Of a stretch of DNA of 64,000 bases, positions 1 to 9,523 are shown piece after piece. Numbering within the stretch: position 1 is the stretch's first letter; the number at the start of each line of letters is the position of its first letter. The position numbers and the translations under genes are program-made. A model generated the notes under the pieces. It was given only the letters and a program-made list of their open reading frames with translations, did not search any database and was not told the DNA's origin. The stretch covers positions 54,700,743-54,764,742 of the forward strand of contig CM070723.1 of assembly GCA_036346275.1 (NCBI GenBank), read 5' to 3'. The stretch comes from Otatea glauca (taxonomy: Eukaryota; Streptophyta; Magnoliopsida; Poales; Poaceae).

Positions 1-938
1 CTGCTGATAATCTAGGTGTCCTACCGATCATTGGTCCAGAAAAAGTTGGGAAGAGCACACTTGTTGAGCATGTTTGCTGCGACGAGAGGGTGCGCAATCA
101 CTTCTCTCGTATTATCTTTTTATGTGAGAGCGATTTTAGACAAGAGAAATCCCTCAGGGATGGAGTGACCAGACATAGACATAGCTCCTCAAATGACGAA
201 AGATTTCTGGTCGTAATTGAACTAGCTGGGGATGTTGACGAGGGTGCATTCAGAAGGTTGTACTCCGCTTCTCAGAGTAGCCTTCCTCACGAAAGTAAAA
301 TCATAGTCACAAGTCGCTCGAACAGGATCACAAAGTTTGGAACGACGCAGGCTCTTCGTCTAAGGTTTCTGTCGCGCGAAGCATACTGGTACTTCTTCAA
401 GGCGCTTGCATTTGGAAGCTCAGATCCCGAAGAGCAACCAAAACTAGCATCTCTAGCAGTGTGGATGTTTGATGGGTATTTTGGTCGAGAGAAGTATAAG
501 GAGTTCACTGGACCTTTTATAGATCTAAGCAACCTGGCCTCCTTAGTTAGAGCTGGTGTTGACGAGAGGAAGAAGCGAGGACTTCTTGAACACAGAGCGA
601 AGCTTAAGGTGACAAAAACTCAGCCTGTACCTAGCAGAGGTGGTCCAAGTGATTCTGGGATCAAGAGCAAATTTATTTTTCTTCTGGGAATAGCTGAAAC
701 TACTCGGTACTGTGAACTTTACGATCAATATCGAGTGGGGCTTGCTCATGAAGAGGCCCCCAAAATCACCATGCAAGATGTCATGTCTGGAGATGCACCT
801 CATGGGAAATTCGAGTGTGTGTTGTGGAAATCGCAGTTACCGCCCTATTACAGCTACATATATAGCTGTGAGATTCGTGAGCTCAAGCATGTGGCCACGG
901 ATGATAAGATCTGTCAGAAGAGGAAGGTTTTGAGTTAG
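1..938 (+). CDS. NB-ARC-like resistance protein, subtype A1, 5' end outside window
   Basis: The reading frame is open from base 3 and ends at the TAG at 936-938. The first visible residues match residue 191 onward of the complete A1 copy at 53862-55370, so roughly the last 310 residues are present and the N-terminal Rx-like domain lies before the window. Visible motifs are a P-loop (G-P-E-K-V-G-K-S-T near bases 33-59; the complete copy has G in place of E, but the G-x4-G-K-S core is kept), a kinase-2-like stretch ending V-V-I-E-L-A-G-D-V-D, and G-S-K-I-I-V-T-S-R (RNBS-B). The C-terminal segment contains P-P-Y-Y and a basic tail. The first in-frame ATG at base 90 lies inside the NB-ARC domain and is not a real start. 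No LRR follows. It looks intact as far as it can be seen. Confidence 0.85.
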   Translation, partial: ADNLGVLPIIGPEKVGKSTLVEHVCCDERVRNHFSRIIFLCESDFRQEKSLRDGVTRHRHSSSNDERFLVVIELAGDVDEGAFRRLYSASQSSLPHESKIIVTSRSNRITKFGTTQALRLRFLSREAYWYFFKALAFGSSDPEEQPKLASLAVWMFDGYFGREKYKEFTGPFIDLSNLASLVRAGVDERKKRGLLEHRAKLKVTKTQPVPSRGGPSDSGIKSKFIFLLGIAETTRYCELYDQYRVGLAHEEAPKITMQDVMSGDAPHGKFECVLWKSQLPPYYSYIYSCEIRELKHVATDDKICQKRKVLS

Positions 939-1234
939 TTGATTTGCTACGGTTAGATTTACATTTTCTGTACATGTGTGTATAAATCACTAATGCTAGT
1001 GACACACGTTGTCGTTGTTTACTCTAAAGAATGGAGAATGTTATTGAACAATATATCATCTACCATTCATTCATATTTTATTGTACAACTTAAAAAAACA
1101 TAGAACACCTCTCGTAGATTAATTTTCTTTCCTATATATGCTATTTGCTTATGTAATAAAGAAAGACTTATTTATGTATCTACTCTTTGGTTACCTTCGA
1201 GTCTTCTTTATATAATAAAGAACCCCCCGGCACG
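939..1234 (+). promoter_or_regulatory. 3' UTR of the A1 gene with poly(A) signals
   Basis: This stretch is nearly collinear with 55371-55600 downstream of the complete A1 gene, so it is ancestral gene flank. AATAAA signals occur at 1155-1160 and again just before 1220. A block at about 1058-1118 is absent from the other copy; its CCATTCATTCATA core and CACCTCTC end match the 143-bp MITE family described at 52269-52411, so it looks like an internally deleted MITE. Confidence 0.6.
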
Positions 1235-1427
1235 AACAATTTGAGTGTCCTACGGATTATTAAAAGTTGGAAAGAGTACAGTTGATGAGCATGTTTGTTG
1301 TGATGAAAGGGTGCGTAGCCAATTTTCTTGTATCATTTTTTCTAGTGAGAATGATTTTAGACAAGAAAGCCAGGCACGAAGATTTTAGACAAGAAAAACC
1401 AGGCACCCTAAGATACCGAGGAGAGAG
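1235..1427 (+). pseudogene. A2-type NB-ARC pseudogene, part 1 (P-loop region)
   Basis: Homologous to the intact A2 gene from about its residue 186. About 10 bp of the P-loop is missing, which shifts the frame, and a 29-bp period duplication (ATTTTAGACAAGAAA at 1353 and 1382) is private to this copy. The 5' half of the gene is absent: homology begins abruptly after the 3' UTR of the preceding A1 gene, at a CCCCCGG run. The same start and the same P-loop deletion occur in the copy at 38985, so these lesions predate the duplication of the unit. Confidence 0.75.
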
Positions 1428-2149
1428 ACCAAACAGTTTCAAGAAATTTCATCAAGTTTCAAGAAGTTTCGGTGAGTTTCAATAGGTTTTATCAAGTTTC
1501 AACAAGTTTCATCAGAAAAAACAAAGAGCAAATCACCGACATGCTCACCTACAGCCGCCGCCCCACCCTTGTTACTCACCGGCACCACTGCCTCCTCCCC
1601 CTGCATGCAAAAGGGGTGAAGCTAGAGCTCAAAGTCGCCAGTGACACACGCAGTGGCAAAGTGGAGCCATGAGGCGACGTGGACAGAGTCGGCATTGGGT
1701 GACCCAGATGAGGAGGTAGGGATGGGTCGAGCGATTTGACGGATCCTATTGCCAGCAATGCAAAAGATGATTGGATCTGTAGATCAAGTCACCGGCTTCC
1801 TTCTCCCACCATGCTACCTCCGCCATGCCGGTATCCACCCCCTTCTGCCTACTGCGCCACCTCTGTATTACCGGTCGTCACCTGCCAAGCTCTAATAGAC
1901 GTCCGCTCTATGACCTAGATGAGGAGGCAGGAGAGGGTCATGGGATCTGGAGGATCCCGTAGCCGATGATGAGGAAGATGAACCGAATCCGATGAATCCT
2001 GTCACCGGTGCCCCCCCCCTCACCATGCTACCTCTACCATACTGGTAGCCTCCCTCCTCTGCCCACCACGCTTCCTCCCTATAGTGCCAGTCACCGCCAC
2101 CATGAAGGTTGATGATCACTCTGTAGGGTTATGTAGTTTTTCTCTCAAA
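1428..2149. repeat. Composite insert replacing the kinase-2 region of the A2 pseudogene
   Basis: This block has replaced about 120 bp of A2 coding sequence, roughly the segment between I-K-H-Q-C and the RNBS-B motif. It begins with a run of AAGTTTCA-type repeats (1430-1520). It then holds two diverged direct copies (about 1610-1830 and 1860-2090) that share GATGAGGAGG, CACCATGCTACCTC and TATTGCCAGC-like landmarks. The same block is at 39172-39843. The GTTTCA repeats resemble those at 43190-43583 and 47651-48130, suggesting one element family. No terminal inverted repeats could be defined. Confidence 0.55.
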
Positions 2150-2321
2150 TCATAATCAGGAGTCGATCTGACAAAGTCTCATATTTTGGAACTACAAAAC
2201 CTCGATCTCCGTCTAAAATTTTTGTCTGCAGAAGCATACCGATACTTCCTCAAGGTGCTTGCGTTTGGAAGCTCGGATCCCGAAGACCAACCGAAGCTAG
2301 CATCCACCGCAATGGAGATAT
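2150..2321 (+). pseudogene. A2-type NB-ARC pseudogene, part 2 (RNBS-B to RNBS-C)
   Basis: Matches the intact A2 gene around S-R-S-x-x-V, F-G-T-T, L-R-L-R-F-L-S and the W/R-Y-F segment, and runs to the codons for A-M-E-I. It is interrupted at 2321 by the Copia element and resumes at 7199 without loss. The five bases GATAT at 2317-2321 are repeated at 7199-7203 as the target-site duplication. Confidence 0.8.
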
Positions 2322-2440
2322 TATCAGAGCCACGTCGAGGTGCTGATCACGTGACCGTGCGCACAAGGGCATCCACATGCCGCGCAGACGTTCAGCATCT
2401 CTCGATCCGTTCCACTCCAGAAGCCTCCGGAAGCCGCACC

Positions 2441-3680
2441 ATGAGTGGCGGCAGGAACGACCGCAGGCTGGTGATTCACCGCATGGTCAAGGAGGCGGGC
2501 GGTCCGGCGAACTTCCCATTACTCACCAAGACGAACTACAACGACTGGTCGCTGATCATGAAGATCAAGCTGCAAGCACGCTGCCTGTGGAACGCCATCG
2601 ACTCCGGCGACGTTGAGTTCCATGAAGACAGAATGGCGCTCGACGCCATCCGCAATACCGCATCACCGAGATGATCTCCACGCCGCAACCAAGCCGACGC
2701 AGCGAAGCGTGGGAATGCATCAGGACGATGCGCATCGGCGACGATGCGCATCGGCGACGATGCGCATCGGCGACGACCGCATCAGGAAGGCGAGCGCGTA
2801 GAAACTCCGGCGGGAGTACGAGCTACTCGCGTTCCGAGAAGGCGAGGCCGTGGAAGACTTCGCCATGAGGCTCACTGGAATCGTTAATCTTCTCGCCACC
2901 CTCGGTGATCCTGAACCTGCTCCCAAGGTGGTCGAAAAATACCTGCGCATCGCACGTCCCAGGTTCAAGCAACTCATTCTTTCAATTGAGACTCTACTCG
3001 ATATCTCCACTCTGTCTGTCGAAGAAATCACCGGTCGGCTGAAGGCGGCTGAGGATGATCAAGAGGTGCCATCTTCCGGCATTGGCGAGAAACTTTATCT
3101 CACCGAAGCGGAGTGGCATGAACGCTACAAGAAGCGGGAGCCGGTGAACTCACGTAGTAGCGGCGGCTCAAGCAGTCGCGCCAAGCACCGTGGAGGAAAG
3201 AGGCGTGGCCGCGGCGGCGGCGGCGGCAACACGGACACTCGCGAAGACTCTGGCTCGACGCCCGGCCGGAACGGAGACAAATGTCGTAACTGTGGTAAAA
3301 TTGGTCATTGGGCCAAAGAATGTAGGAGCAAACCGAAAAGGGAGGAACAGGCCCATGCAGCCCAAGATGACGAACCCAGCCTGCTTCTTATTCAAAGATG
3401 TGTTGTCTCCTCCAAAGCTCCGCCGACACTTCTAGTCCACCACTCCAACGCTGCATCCAGAGGAGATGTGGAATGTCCACCTCCCGCGTCGGATGTGCGA
3501 GCGCTGCCCGCGCCGGCTGCGCGTGCGCTGCCCACGCCAGGAGTGCGTGAGCTATCCACGCTGGCTATGCGTGCGCGACCCACGCCGCCGACGCATGGTC
3601 CAACGCGTGAGCACGTCGAGCTGGTGGAGGCGGAAATCTTCGCGGCACTCGACGATGAAGCAAATCGGGATTCCAAGCAC
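2441..3680 (+). pseudogene. Copia gag, frame-broken
   Basis: Gag starts at the ATG at 2441, carries the N-terminal F-P-x-L-x-x-x-N-Y-x-x-W motif typical of Copia gag, and closes at 2672-2674. It continues after a frame change: an in-frame stop at 2799-2801, then an open stretch from 2850. A CCHC zinc knuckle (C-R-N-C-G-K-I-G-H-W-A-K-E-C) lies at about 3282-3323, preceded by an Arg/Gly-rich nucleic-acid-binding region. A 16-bp unit repeated three times near 2728-2777 contributes to the frame loss. The product would package element RNA in virus-like particles; this copy cannot make it intact. Confidence 0.85.
2728..2777. repeat. 16-bp tandem triplication in gag
   Basis: The unit CGATGCGCATCGGCGA occurs three times head to tail. 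Two extra copies add 32 bp, which is not a multiple of three, so the expansion itself shifts the gag frame. The unit contains the palindrome GATGCGCATC, which may favour replication slippage. Confidence 0.85.
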
Positions 3681-4064
3681 TGGATTTTCGACACCGGTGC
3701 TTCCAATCACATGACGGGGTCCCAGGACGCTTTCTTCGACATCGACACAGGCACCACAGGCTCGGTCAGGTTCGGCGACGGCTCCGTCGTCCGGATCGAG
3801 GGATGCGGCACCGTGCTCTTCGCATGCAAGAATGGCGAGCACCGCACTCTCCCCAACACATACTTCATCCCGCGTCTTACCGCTAACATCGTCAGTGTCG
3901 GTCAACTGGATGAGAGCGGTTTGAAGATCCAGATCGAGGATGGAGTGATGCGGGTTCGCGACGAGCAGCGGCGACTCCTCGCCAAGATCCATCGCAGTGT
4001 AGGCCGACTCTACGTGCTCTCGATCAATATTGCACACCGGTCGCTTGGTCACAGACGCCAATGA
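3681..4064 (+). pseudogene. Copia protease domain
   Basis: The aspartic protease active-site motif D-T-G-A-S is seen with its Asp codon at 3690-3692, in the W-I-F-D-T-G-A-S-N-H-M context usual for Copia. The frame is open from gag through this domain but ends at 4062-4064 by frameshift. The integrase frame (open from 4030) overlaps it, so the polyprotein is broken at this junction. Confidence 0.85.
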
Positions 4065-5313
4065 GGATGCGTGGAGGTGGCACACCAGGTTCGGCCACAT
4101 CAACTTTGCCGCACTACGAAAGATGGGAAGAGAAGGACTTGTGCGAGGTCTGCCCGTGCTCTCCCAGGTGGAGCAGGTGTGCGAGGCCTGCCTCGCCGGC
4201 AAGCACCTGCGTGCTCCCTTCCCGCAGCAAGCACAACACCGCTCCACCGACACACTCCAACTCGTACACGGAGACATGTGTGGGCCCATTACTCCGGCAA
4301 CTCCGAGCGGCAACCGGTACTTTCTTCTCCTCGTCGACGACTATAGCAGGCATATGTGGGTAGCCCTGCTACCCACTAAGGACGCTGCTCCAGCCGCCAT
4401 CAAGCGCATCCAGGCAGCGGCCGAGCACAAGAGCGGCAAGAAGCTCCTCGCTCTGCACACGGATCGCGGAGGAGAATTTACGACGACGAGCTTCAACGAG
4501 TACTGCGCCGAACTTGGAGTACGGCGTGAGCTCACGGCACCCTATTCCCCGCAGCAGAATGGGGTTGTCGAGAGGCGAAACCAAACCGTAGTCGACGCAG
4601 CCAGAAGCATGCTCAAGGCGAAGGGACTCCCCGGCAAGTTCTGGGGGGAGGTAGTCACGACAGCGGTATACATCCTGAATCGGTCAACGACCAAGAGCAC
4701 CGGCGACAAGACCCCGTACGAGTTGTGGACTGGAAGCATGCCGACGGTGCACCACCTTCGCACATTCGGGTGTGTGGCCCACGTGAAGAACACCAACCCA
4801 AATGTCAAGAAGCTCGATGACCGCAGCAAGCCTATGATCATCGTCGGCTACGAGCCAGGCTCCAAGGCGTATCGTGTCTACGACCCCGTGACTCGGCGTG
4901 TCCACATCAGTCGTGATGTGATCTTCGCAGAGGACGCCCAGTGGCAGTGGACCGGCGGACAAGCGGAGGACTACACCGACTTCACCATCGAGTACGCCGT
5001 CGTGAACCACCCCGAGGTGGTGACTGCGCACCAACAACCATTGCCAGAGCAAGCTGCGTCACCACCATCGGGGAGCAACCAGTCGCCACACACTCCGGGA
5101 ACGACGCCCATGCCGGCTACTCCAAGGACCCCAGCAGGCACATCTGGGGGGAGACGAACTTATCTTCACCAACAATTGAGTTCGCCTCACCACCATCGGG
5201 AGGAGAAGAGAACCTCGACGTGGATCACGACGATGCTCCGCTCCGGTTCCGCACCCTCGACAACATTCTGGGCGCGGGACGCCCCCAGGCTTGGCTTGTC
5301 GAGACCTGGATGA
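4030..5313 (+). pseudogene. Copia integrase domain
   Basis: The frame holds the pre-integrase zinc-binding HHCC region (W-H-x-R-x-G-H and C-x-x-C near 4073-4190). The catalytic D-D-E triad follows, with codons at 4273 (H-G-D-M), 4462 (H-T-D-R-G) and 4570 (V-V-E-R), giving the D,D(35)E spacing. The core is intact; a frameshift near 5290-5313 separates it from reverse transcriptase. Its role would be insertion of element cDNA. Confidence 0.9.
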
Positions 5314-6229
5314 GGACCTGTTCCTAGTGAGCGCCGACGAGCCGGCATCTTTCGACGAGGCGCAGACACAAGAGTGTTGGCGAAAAGCTATGCTCGATGA
5401 GATGACGTCGATCGAGTCCAATGGCACATGGGAGCTCGTTGACCCTCCGCCATGCCAGAGCCCAATTGGACTCAAGTGGATCTTCAAGACCAAGAAAGAC
5501 GCCACCGGCAACATCACCAAGCACAAAGCGCGGCTCGTGGCGAAGGGTTACGTGCAGCGTCAAGGGATCGACTACGACGAGGTCTTCGCACCGGTGGCGC
5601 GACTCGAGTCGATCCGGCTCCTGCTGGCGCTCGCGGCAAGTGGAGGCTGGCCAGTCCATCACATGGACGTTAAGTCAGCCTTCCTCAACGGGGAGTTACA
5701 GGAGGAAGTCTACGTCGCCCAGCCGCCGGGGTTTGTGGTCGCCGGCAAGGAGCAGAAGGTGCTGCACTTGATCAAGGCTCTCTATGGTCTCCGACAAGCC
5801 CCACGCGCATGGTACGCAAAATTAGACTCTTCTCTGGTGTCACTTGGATTCCAGCGAACTTCCTCCGAGCATGCAGTCTACGTCCGTGGCGCGGGCGCAC
5901 ACCGACTGATCGTGGGCGTGTACGTCGACGATCTCGTCATCACCGGCGGGAACTCCATTGAGCTCAAGCAGGAGATGAAAGGGACATTCCAGATGAGTGA
6001 TCTGGGTCTGCTCCAATACTACCTGGGTCTGGAGGTAAACCAGACCGACACCGGGATTACCATTGGCCAAGGCGCATACGCGGTGAAGATCCTGGAAGCA
6101 GCAGGACTGGCTGGAAGCAACGCTAGCATCACTCCCATGGAGACGCGCTTGAAACTCAAAGAAGATGAGTACACCGCCGCTGATGCCACCGAGTACAAAG
6201 TGATTGTGGGCGCATTGCGCTATCCGTAA
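5291..6229 (+). pseudogene. Copia reverse transcriptase domain
   Basis: Typical Copia RT motifs are seen: K-W-I-F-K-T-K, K-A-R-L-V-A-K-G, D-V-K-S-A-F-L-N-G, L-Y-G-L-R-Q-A-P-R-A-W and the catalytic Y-V-D-D at 5931-5942. The frame ends at a TAA at 6227-6229, in the middle of the conserved region linking RT to RNase H, so the protein is truncated. Confidence 0.9.
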
Positions 6230-6859
6230 ATACAAGGCGGATCCGCTTACTCGATGGGATACGTGGCGGTGTTCATGGAGAAGCCCACCACTGAGCATAT
6301 GGCAGCTGTGAAGAGGGTGCTGCGTTATATCGCAGGCACGGTGAACTTCGCCGCCACTAGCGAGAAGAAGGAAGCTACTCATCGGCCACAAAGGATGATG
6401 ATCTTGCCGGGGATGTGGACACCCGCAAGAGCACCACTGGAGTCCTGTTCTTCCTTGGGAATAACATCATCACCTGGCAGTCGCAAAAGCAAAAGGTAGT
6501 GGCTTTGTCAAGCTGTGAGGCTGAATACATCGCCGCCACAACAGCTTCCTGCCAGGGGGTCTGGCTGGCGCGCCTTCTTGCAGAGCTCCGTGGAGAAGAA
6601 GGCAAGCGCAAAGATCAAGATCGACAACCAGTCCGCAATACAGCTGAGTAAAAATCCTGTTTTTCACGATCGCAGCAAGCACATCGATACAAGGTACCAC
6701 TACATCAGGGAGTGCATCGAGGAGGACAGGGTGAGGGTCGAGCCAGTCGACACTAAAATCACCGCGGACATCTTGACGAAGGCTCTTGGGCGCGACGGTT
6801 TGTCCAATCAAGCTCCCGCACTTGGCCTCGTTGACGTCAAGATGGTGTGCAAGGCTTAG
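6230..6859 (+). pseudogene. Copia RNase H domain, multiply frameshifted
   Basis: Recognisable pieces lie in different frames: the H-x-x-A-x-K-R-x-L-R-Y segment at about 6295-6335, the R-K-S-T-T-G...S-S-C-E-A-E-Y segment at 6415-6540, and the D-N-Q-S-A-I and H-x-x-x-R-Y-H-Y-I-R region at 6620-6720, ending at a TAG at 6857-6859. At least three frame changes are needed to read the domain. The polypurine tract (GGGGGAGAAC) follows directly. Confidence 0.8.
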
Positions 6860-6869
6860 GGGGAGAACG

Positions 6870-7198
6870 GTTAGTTAAGCCTTGTATACGTTTGTATACG
6901 TATTTTTTGCTTTGTTAGTTTTTCTGTTACTTCATGCATGTGCATGAGCTTCAAGTAGTGGATGTTATGCGCTGGGTCGTGGCGCGAGAATAGCTCACGA
7001 CGCGGCTGACGCGAGAAGCACTCCGTCACTCTCGTTTCTGTTTTGCTTTATATAGAGATCAAAGTCTCAGAAAAGCTGTAGCTTCATTGCAGCACAAAAT
7101 CGACTTGTGTTCGTGTCCAGTACGCGTGTGTGTGTGTGCTGTTGTTCACAACGAGACGTATTCATCTCCGGTGTTAGTGATCGCTGGGAGTTCTAACA
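6870..7198 (+). repeat. Copia 3' LTR (only LTR of the element)
   Basis: Begins just after the polypurine tract at 6859-6868; the left edge is approximate because the expected TGTTAG start reads GGTTAG. A TATATAGAGATC box near 7050 marks the likely transcription start, and the LTR ends TTCTAACA at 7198. No second copy exists at the left end of the element, so divergence dating with LTR pairs is not possible here. Confidence 0.75.
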
Positions 7199-7331
7199 GA
7201 TATTTGAGGAGTATTTTGACCGAGAGAAATATCAGGAATTCACTGGGCCTTTCGTGGATACAAGCATCATGGCTTACTTTCTTAGAGCTAATGATGGCCC
7301 ACTGCATTGGCGAAGGGTTCTTGAGTGCTTA
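7199..7331 (+). pseudogene. A2-type NB-ARC pseudogene, part 3
   Basis: Continues the A2 homology interrupted at 2321: codons for I-F-E-E-Y-F-D, F-T-G-P-F, L-R-A-N-D and H-W-R-R-V-L-E-C match the intact A2 gene. Homology stops at about 7331 after the L-E-C-L region, so the last 140 or so residues, including the conserved C-terminal module, are missing. The sequence to 7483 is shared with 40115-40277 and is therefore older than the duplication. Confidence 0.75.
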
Positions 7332-7488
7332 AAAATAGTAATCAAATACAGGAGCTGATTCTTGTATTTGATTAGTGGAATGCAGTTTATCAAACCAAAT
7401 AGTAATCCATGAACAACACTCAGAAGGATAGCAAGTAATTAAAATATCTCTCCCACATGGACGGTGCTCTTGGCTTGGAGTATTTGTC

Positions 7489-9178
7489 GAGCAAAAAGGA
7501 TATAGAACTTGTGGCAAGTTCACCAATAAACTGTCGTGAAATTTGGTTGAAAATATTGGAATTTAGAGATTGGTCTTTGGGCTGTGCTGCCAGCCCATTA
7601 GGGCATAAAGAGATAAGGGGCCAGGAAGTTGAGAGGACTAATTCCGTTCGGCAGCGGCGGCGGCTGAGCTGTGAGGCTCGTCCCGACGCGCGGGAGGAAG
7701 CTGGCCGACCGTTGCGTGCGGGCGCGAGTATGGTGGCCGGGAGCTCCTCCTCTTCGCCTATTTCTTACCTCGGCTGGCTCCTCTCCAGAGAAAAAGAACT
7801 TCTCAACCCTAACTTCATCTCTGATTTCCACTATTTCCTTTCGGTTTTGGGTACTGGCCAGTGAGTCGCCGGCTTGAGGTGTGCTTCTGGGCTGATTCCT
7901 GGTGGTGGAGCCTTGATTTGAGCTCCCTTTCACAGTGCGGTTGTGCTTGACTTCGGTGCAGTAGGCTCTAAGGTTTGAGGAGACCCGAGCTTGTCTTGCG
8001 CTGTGGTCTTGTGTTGACTCCCTGTGCTGTGAGCTCTAGAGTTCAGAGGTAATCTGAGCTTTAGTGCGTGGATTGTGCTTGAATCCGAAAGTTTGTCAGT
8101 TGGGGATTCATCTTGTGCGGCTGATTTTTGAGGCTCACCTCTGCATCTGGAGTGTCCCTTGTGTGGAGAGGGCATTGCATCTCCGGATTCCAGACCATTC
8201 TGTTTGGGGCACATGCTGTGGCAATTGGTTTTCCGGGACAGCGATTATTCGTCGTGCCTTGCCCTGACTTCTAAACAAGTTTTGAGTACTTGTTCATTTG
8301 TGAGTATACTTCTGATTTGTTCTTACATTATTGTTGCCTGTGGATGCTTGATGATGATGATATTGGGTCAATGATAAACTGAACAATTGTAGGAGTAACT
8401 TTGGCCTTGAATTGATAGTAATACTTCCTGTTATTGCTAGATAAGGATTATTTACTGTTATTGATCTAGTTTGTTACTTTCAGTTTGTCATTTGTCTACT
8501 TTTGAATGTCGGTAAATTTGCAGTTTATGATGCTATTATTATTCTGCTTATAGCTCACTGATCTGTTACTTACTTACCTTCTGGCCGAACTGCATGTTGT
8601 CAGAAACTTGAGCTCTTGGACAGTAAAATTGATCAGAAATACTTTATAGAGCATAATTAGGAAGGTAAGAATTCAAGGCCACATTTACTTGGTTAATTGT
8701 TTGGTTTTATTTTGATAATTTGACCCAAGTGTAGTGGAGGTAAGAGCTAGTCTCTAGCAGCCCCACACTGATTGGTGTGGAGGCTGAAGATTTAATCTTT
8801 AAGCAGCCCAACACCTAAGAGCAAAACTTAATTCACTCTTTTGTTCATTAATCTGTTTAGAAGACATGATTCATTACTTAGATAACATAAAAGTTATGAT
8901 ATGCTTTATCTCTATGATTATATCATTTTTGCTGTCACTGGATTATGTAATTTTCATCATGTAGTTATTTAGAATTAGCATTATAAGCTTGCTCTTATTA
9001 TCGCAATTTGTACAACATAAACAGCGGTGAAGAAATATTTCTCAAATGTGATGTAATGAATGGACAAGATATGAACATAGAACCCAAGAGTTTTGTCGTC
9101 AGATTTGCGTTTTTGCTTCATGTTGATCAGGTATTCCATATTTGCCCACCCCCCCACCCCCACAAAACATTGTTTTTC
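7489..9178. mobile_element. Unclassified 1.7-kb insertion with exon-like pieces
   Basis: Absent from the paralogous position at about 40277-40290, where the flanks on both sides are joined. A five-base direct repeat TTGTC (7484-7488 and 9179-9183) may be a target-site duplication. The content looks like a captured gene fragment: a GC-rich 5' part (7640-7760), a T-rich intron-like middle, and an exon-like block at about 9008-9130 that ends at a GT donor-like site. No transposase or terminal inverted repeat was recognised. A C-rich run lies at 9148-9162. Confidence 0.45.
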
Positions 9179-9183
9179 TTGTC

Positions 9184-9523
9184 ATTGTTGACTAGAAAGC
9201 TATTAACGTGTCTAGTAGGCAGATCGGAGGGCTAAGTAACCCTGTCAACTAAAACCACTTGGTCCTGCCACTTATCTGGAAGGAAGACAGACATATATGT
9301 TAGGTGTCGAATCTAATCTGCAGATTTTTCTTCACTGCTTACATTTCAAGCGTGGTGAAAAGAAATCAAAAAGGAAGGAAAAAAGGACTTCGATCAGTTC
9401 AGTGGCAGATAGCAAAGGCCTAAAAAGTTTCAGATTACATGGTTTCTTCTCTCAGCTCTTGCTGATTGATCCATTGAAGCACCTACCCGTAAGGATTAGG
9501 AGATCCAGGCCCCCCCAGCACAT
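9184..9523. repeat. Duplicated 5' flank of B genes
   Basis: Collinear with about 40290-40785 upstream of the intact B gene, with a block of about 130 bp (near 40480-40610) present there and absent here. The last 90 bases are also conserved upstream of the B gene at 61033. It probably includes the promoter and 5' UTR, but no core promoter element could be assigned with confidence. Confidence 0.55.

Larger units (their letters stand above)
2322..7198 (+). mobile_element. Ty1/Copia retrotransposon lacking its 5' LTR
   Basis: The 4877-bp element is flanked by a 5-bp target-site duplication GATAT (2317-2321 and 7199-7203). The empty site is preserved in the paralogue at about 39980-39995. Domain order is gag, protease, integrase, reverse transcriptase, RNase H, which defines Copia. 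The left end starts directly at TATCAGAGCCA, the initiator-Met tRNA primer-binding site minus its first three bases, with no LTR before it. The right end finishes in TTCTAACA, a normal Copia LTR end. Several frameshifts and stop codons make it non-autonomous. It is inserted in the A2 pseudogene. Confidence 0.9.

Noticed and set aside
2186..2674. A single 162-codon protein
   Set aside because: It is a chance fusion of A2 pseudogene sequence with Copia leader and gag across the insertion junction at 2322.
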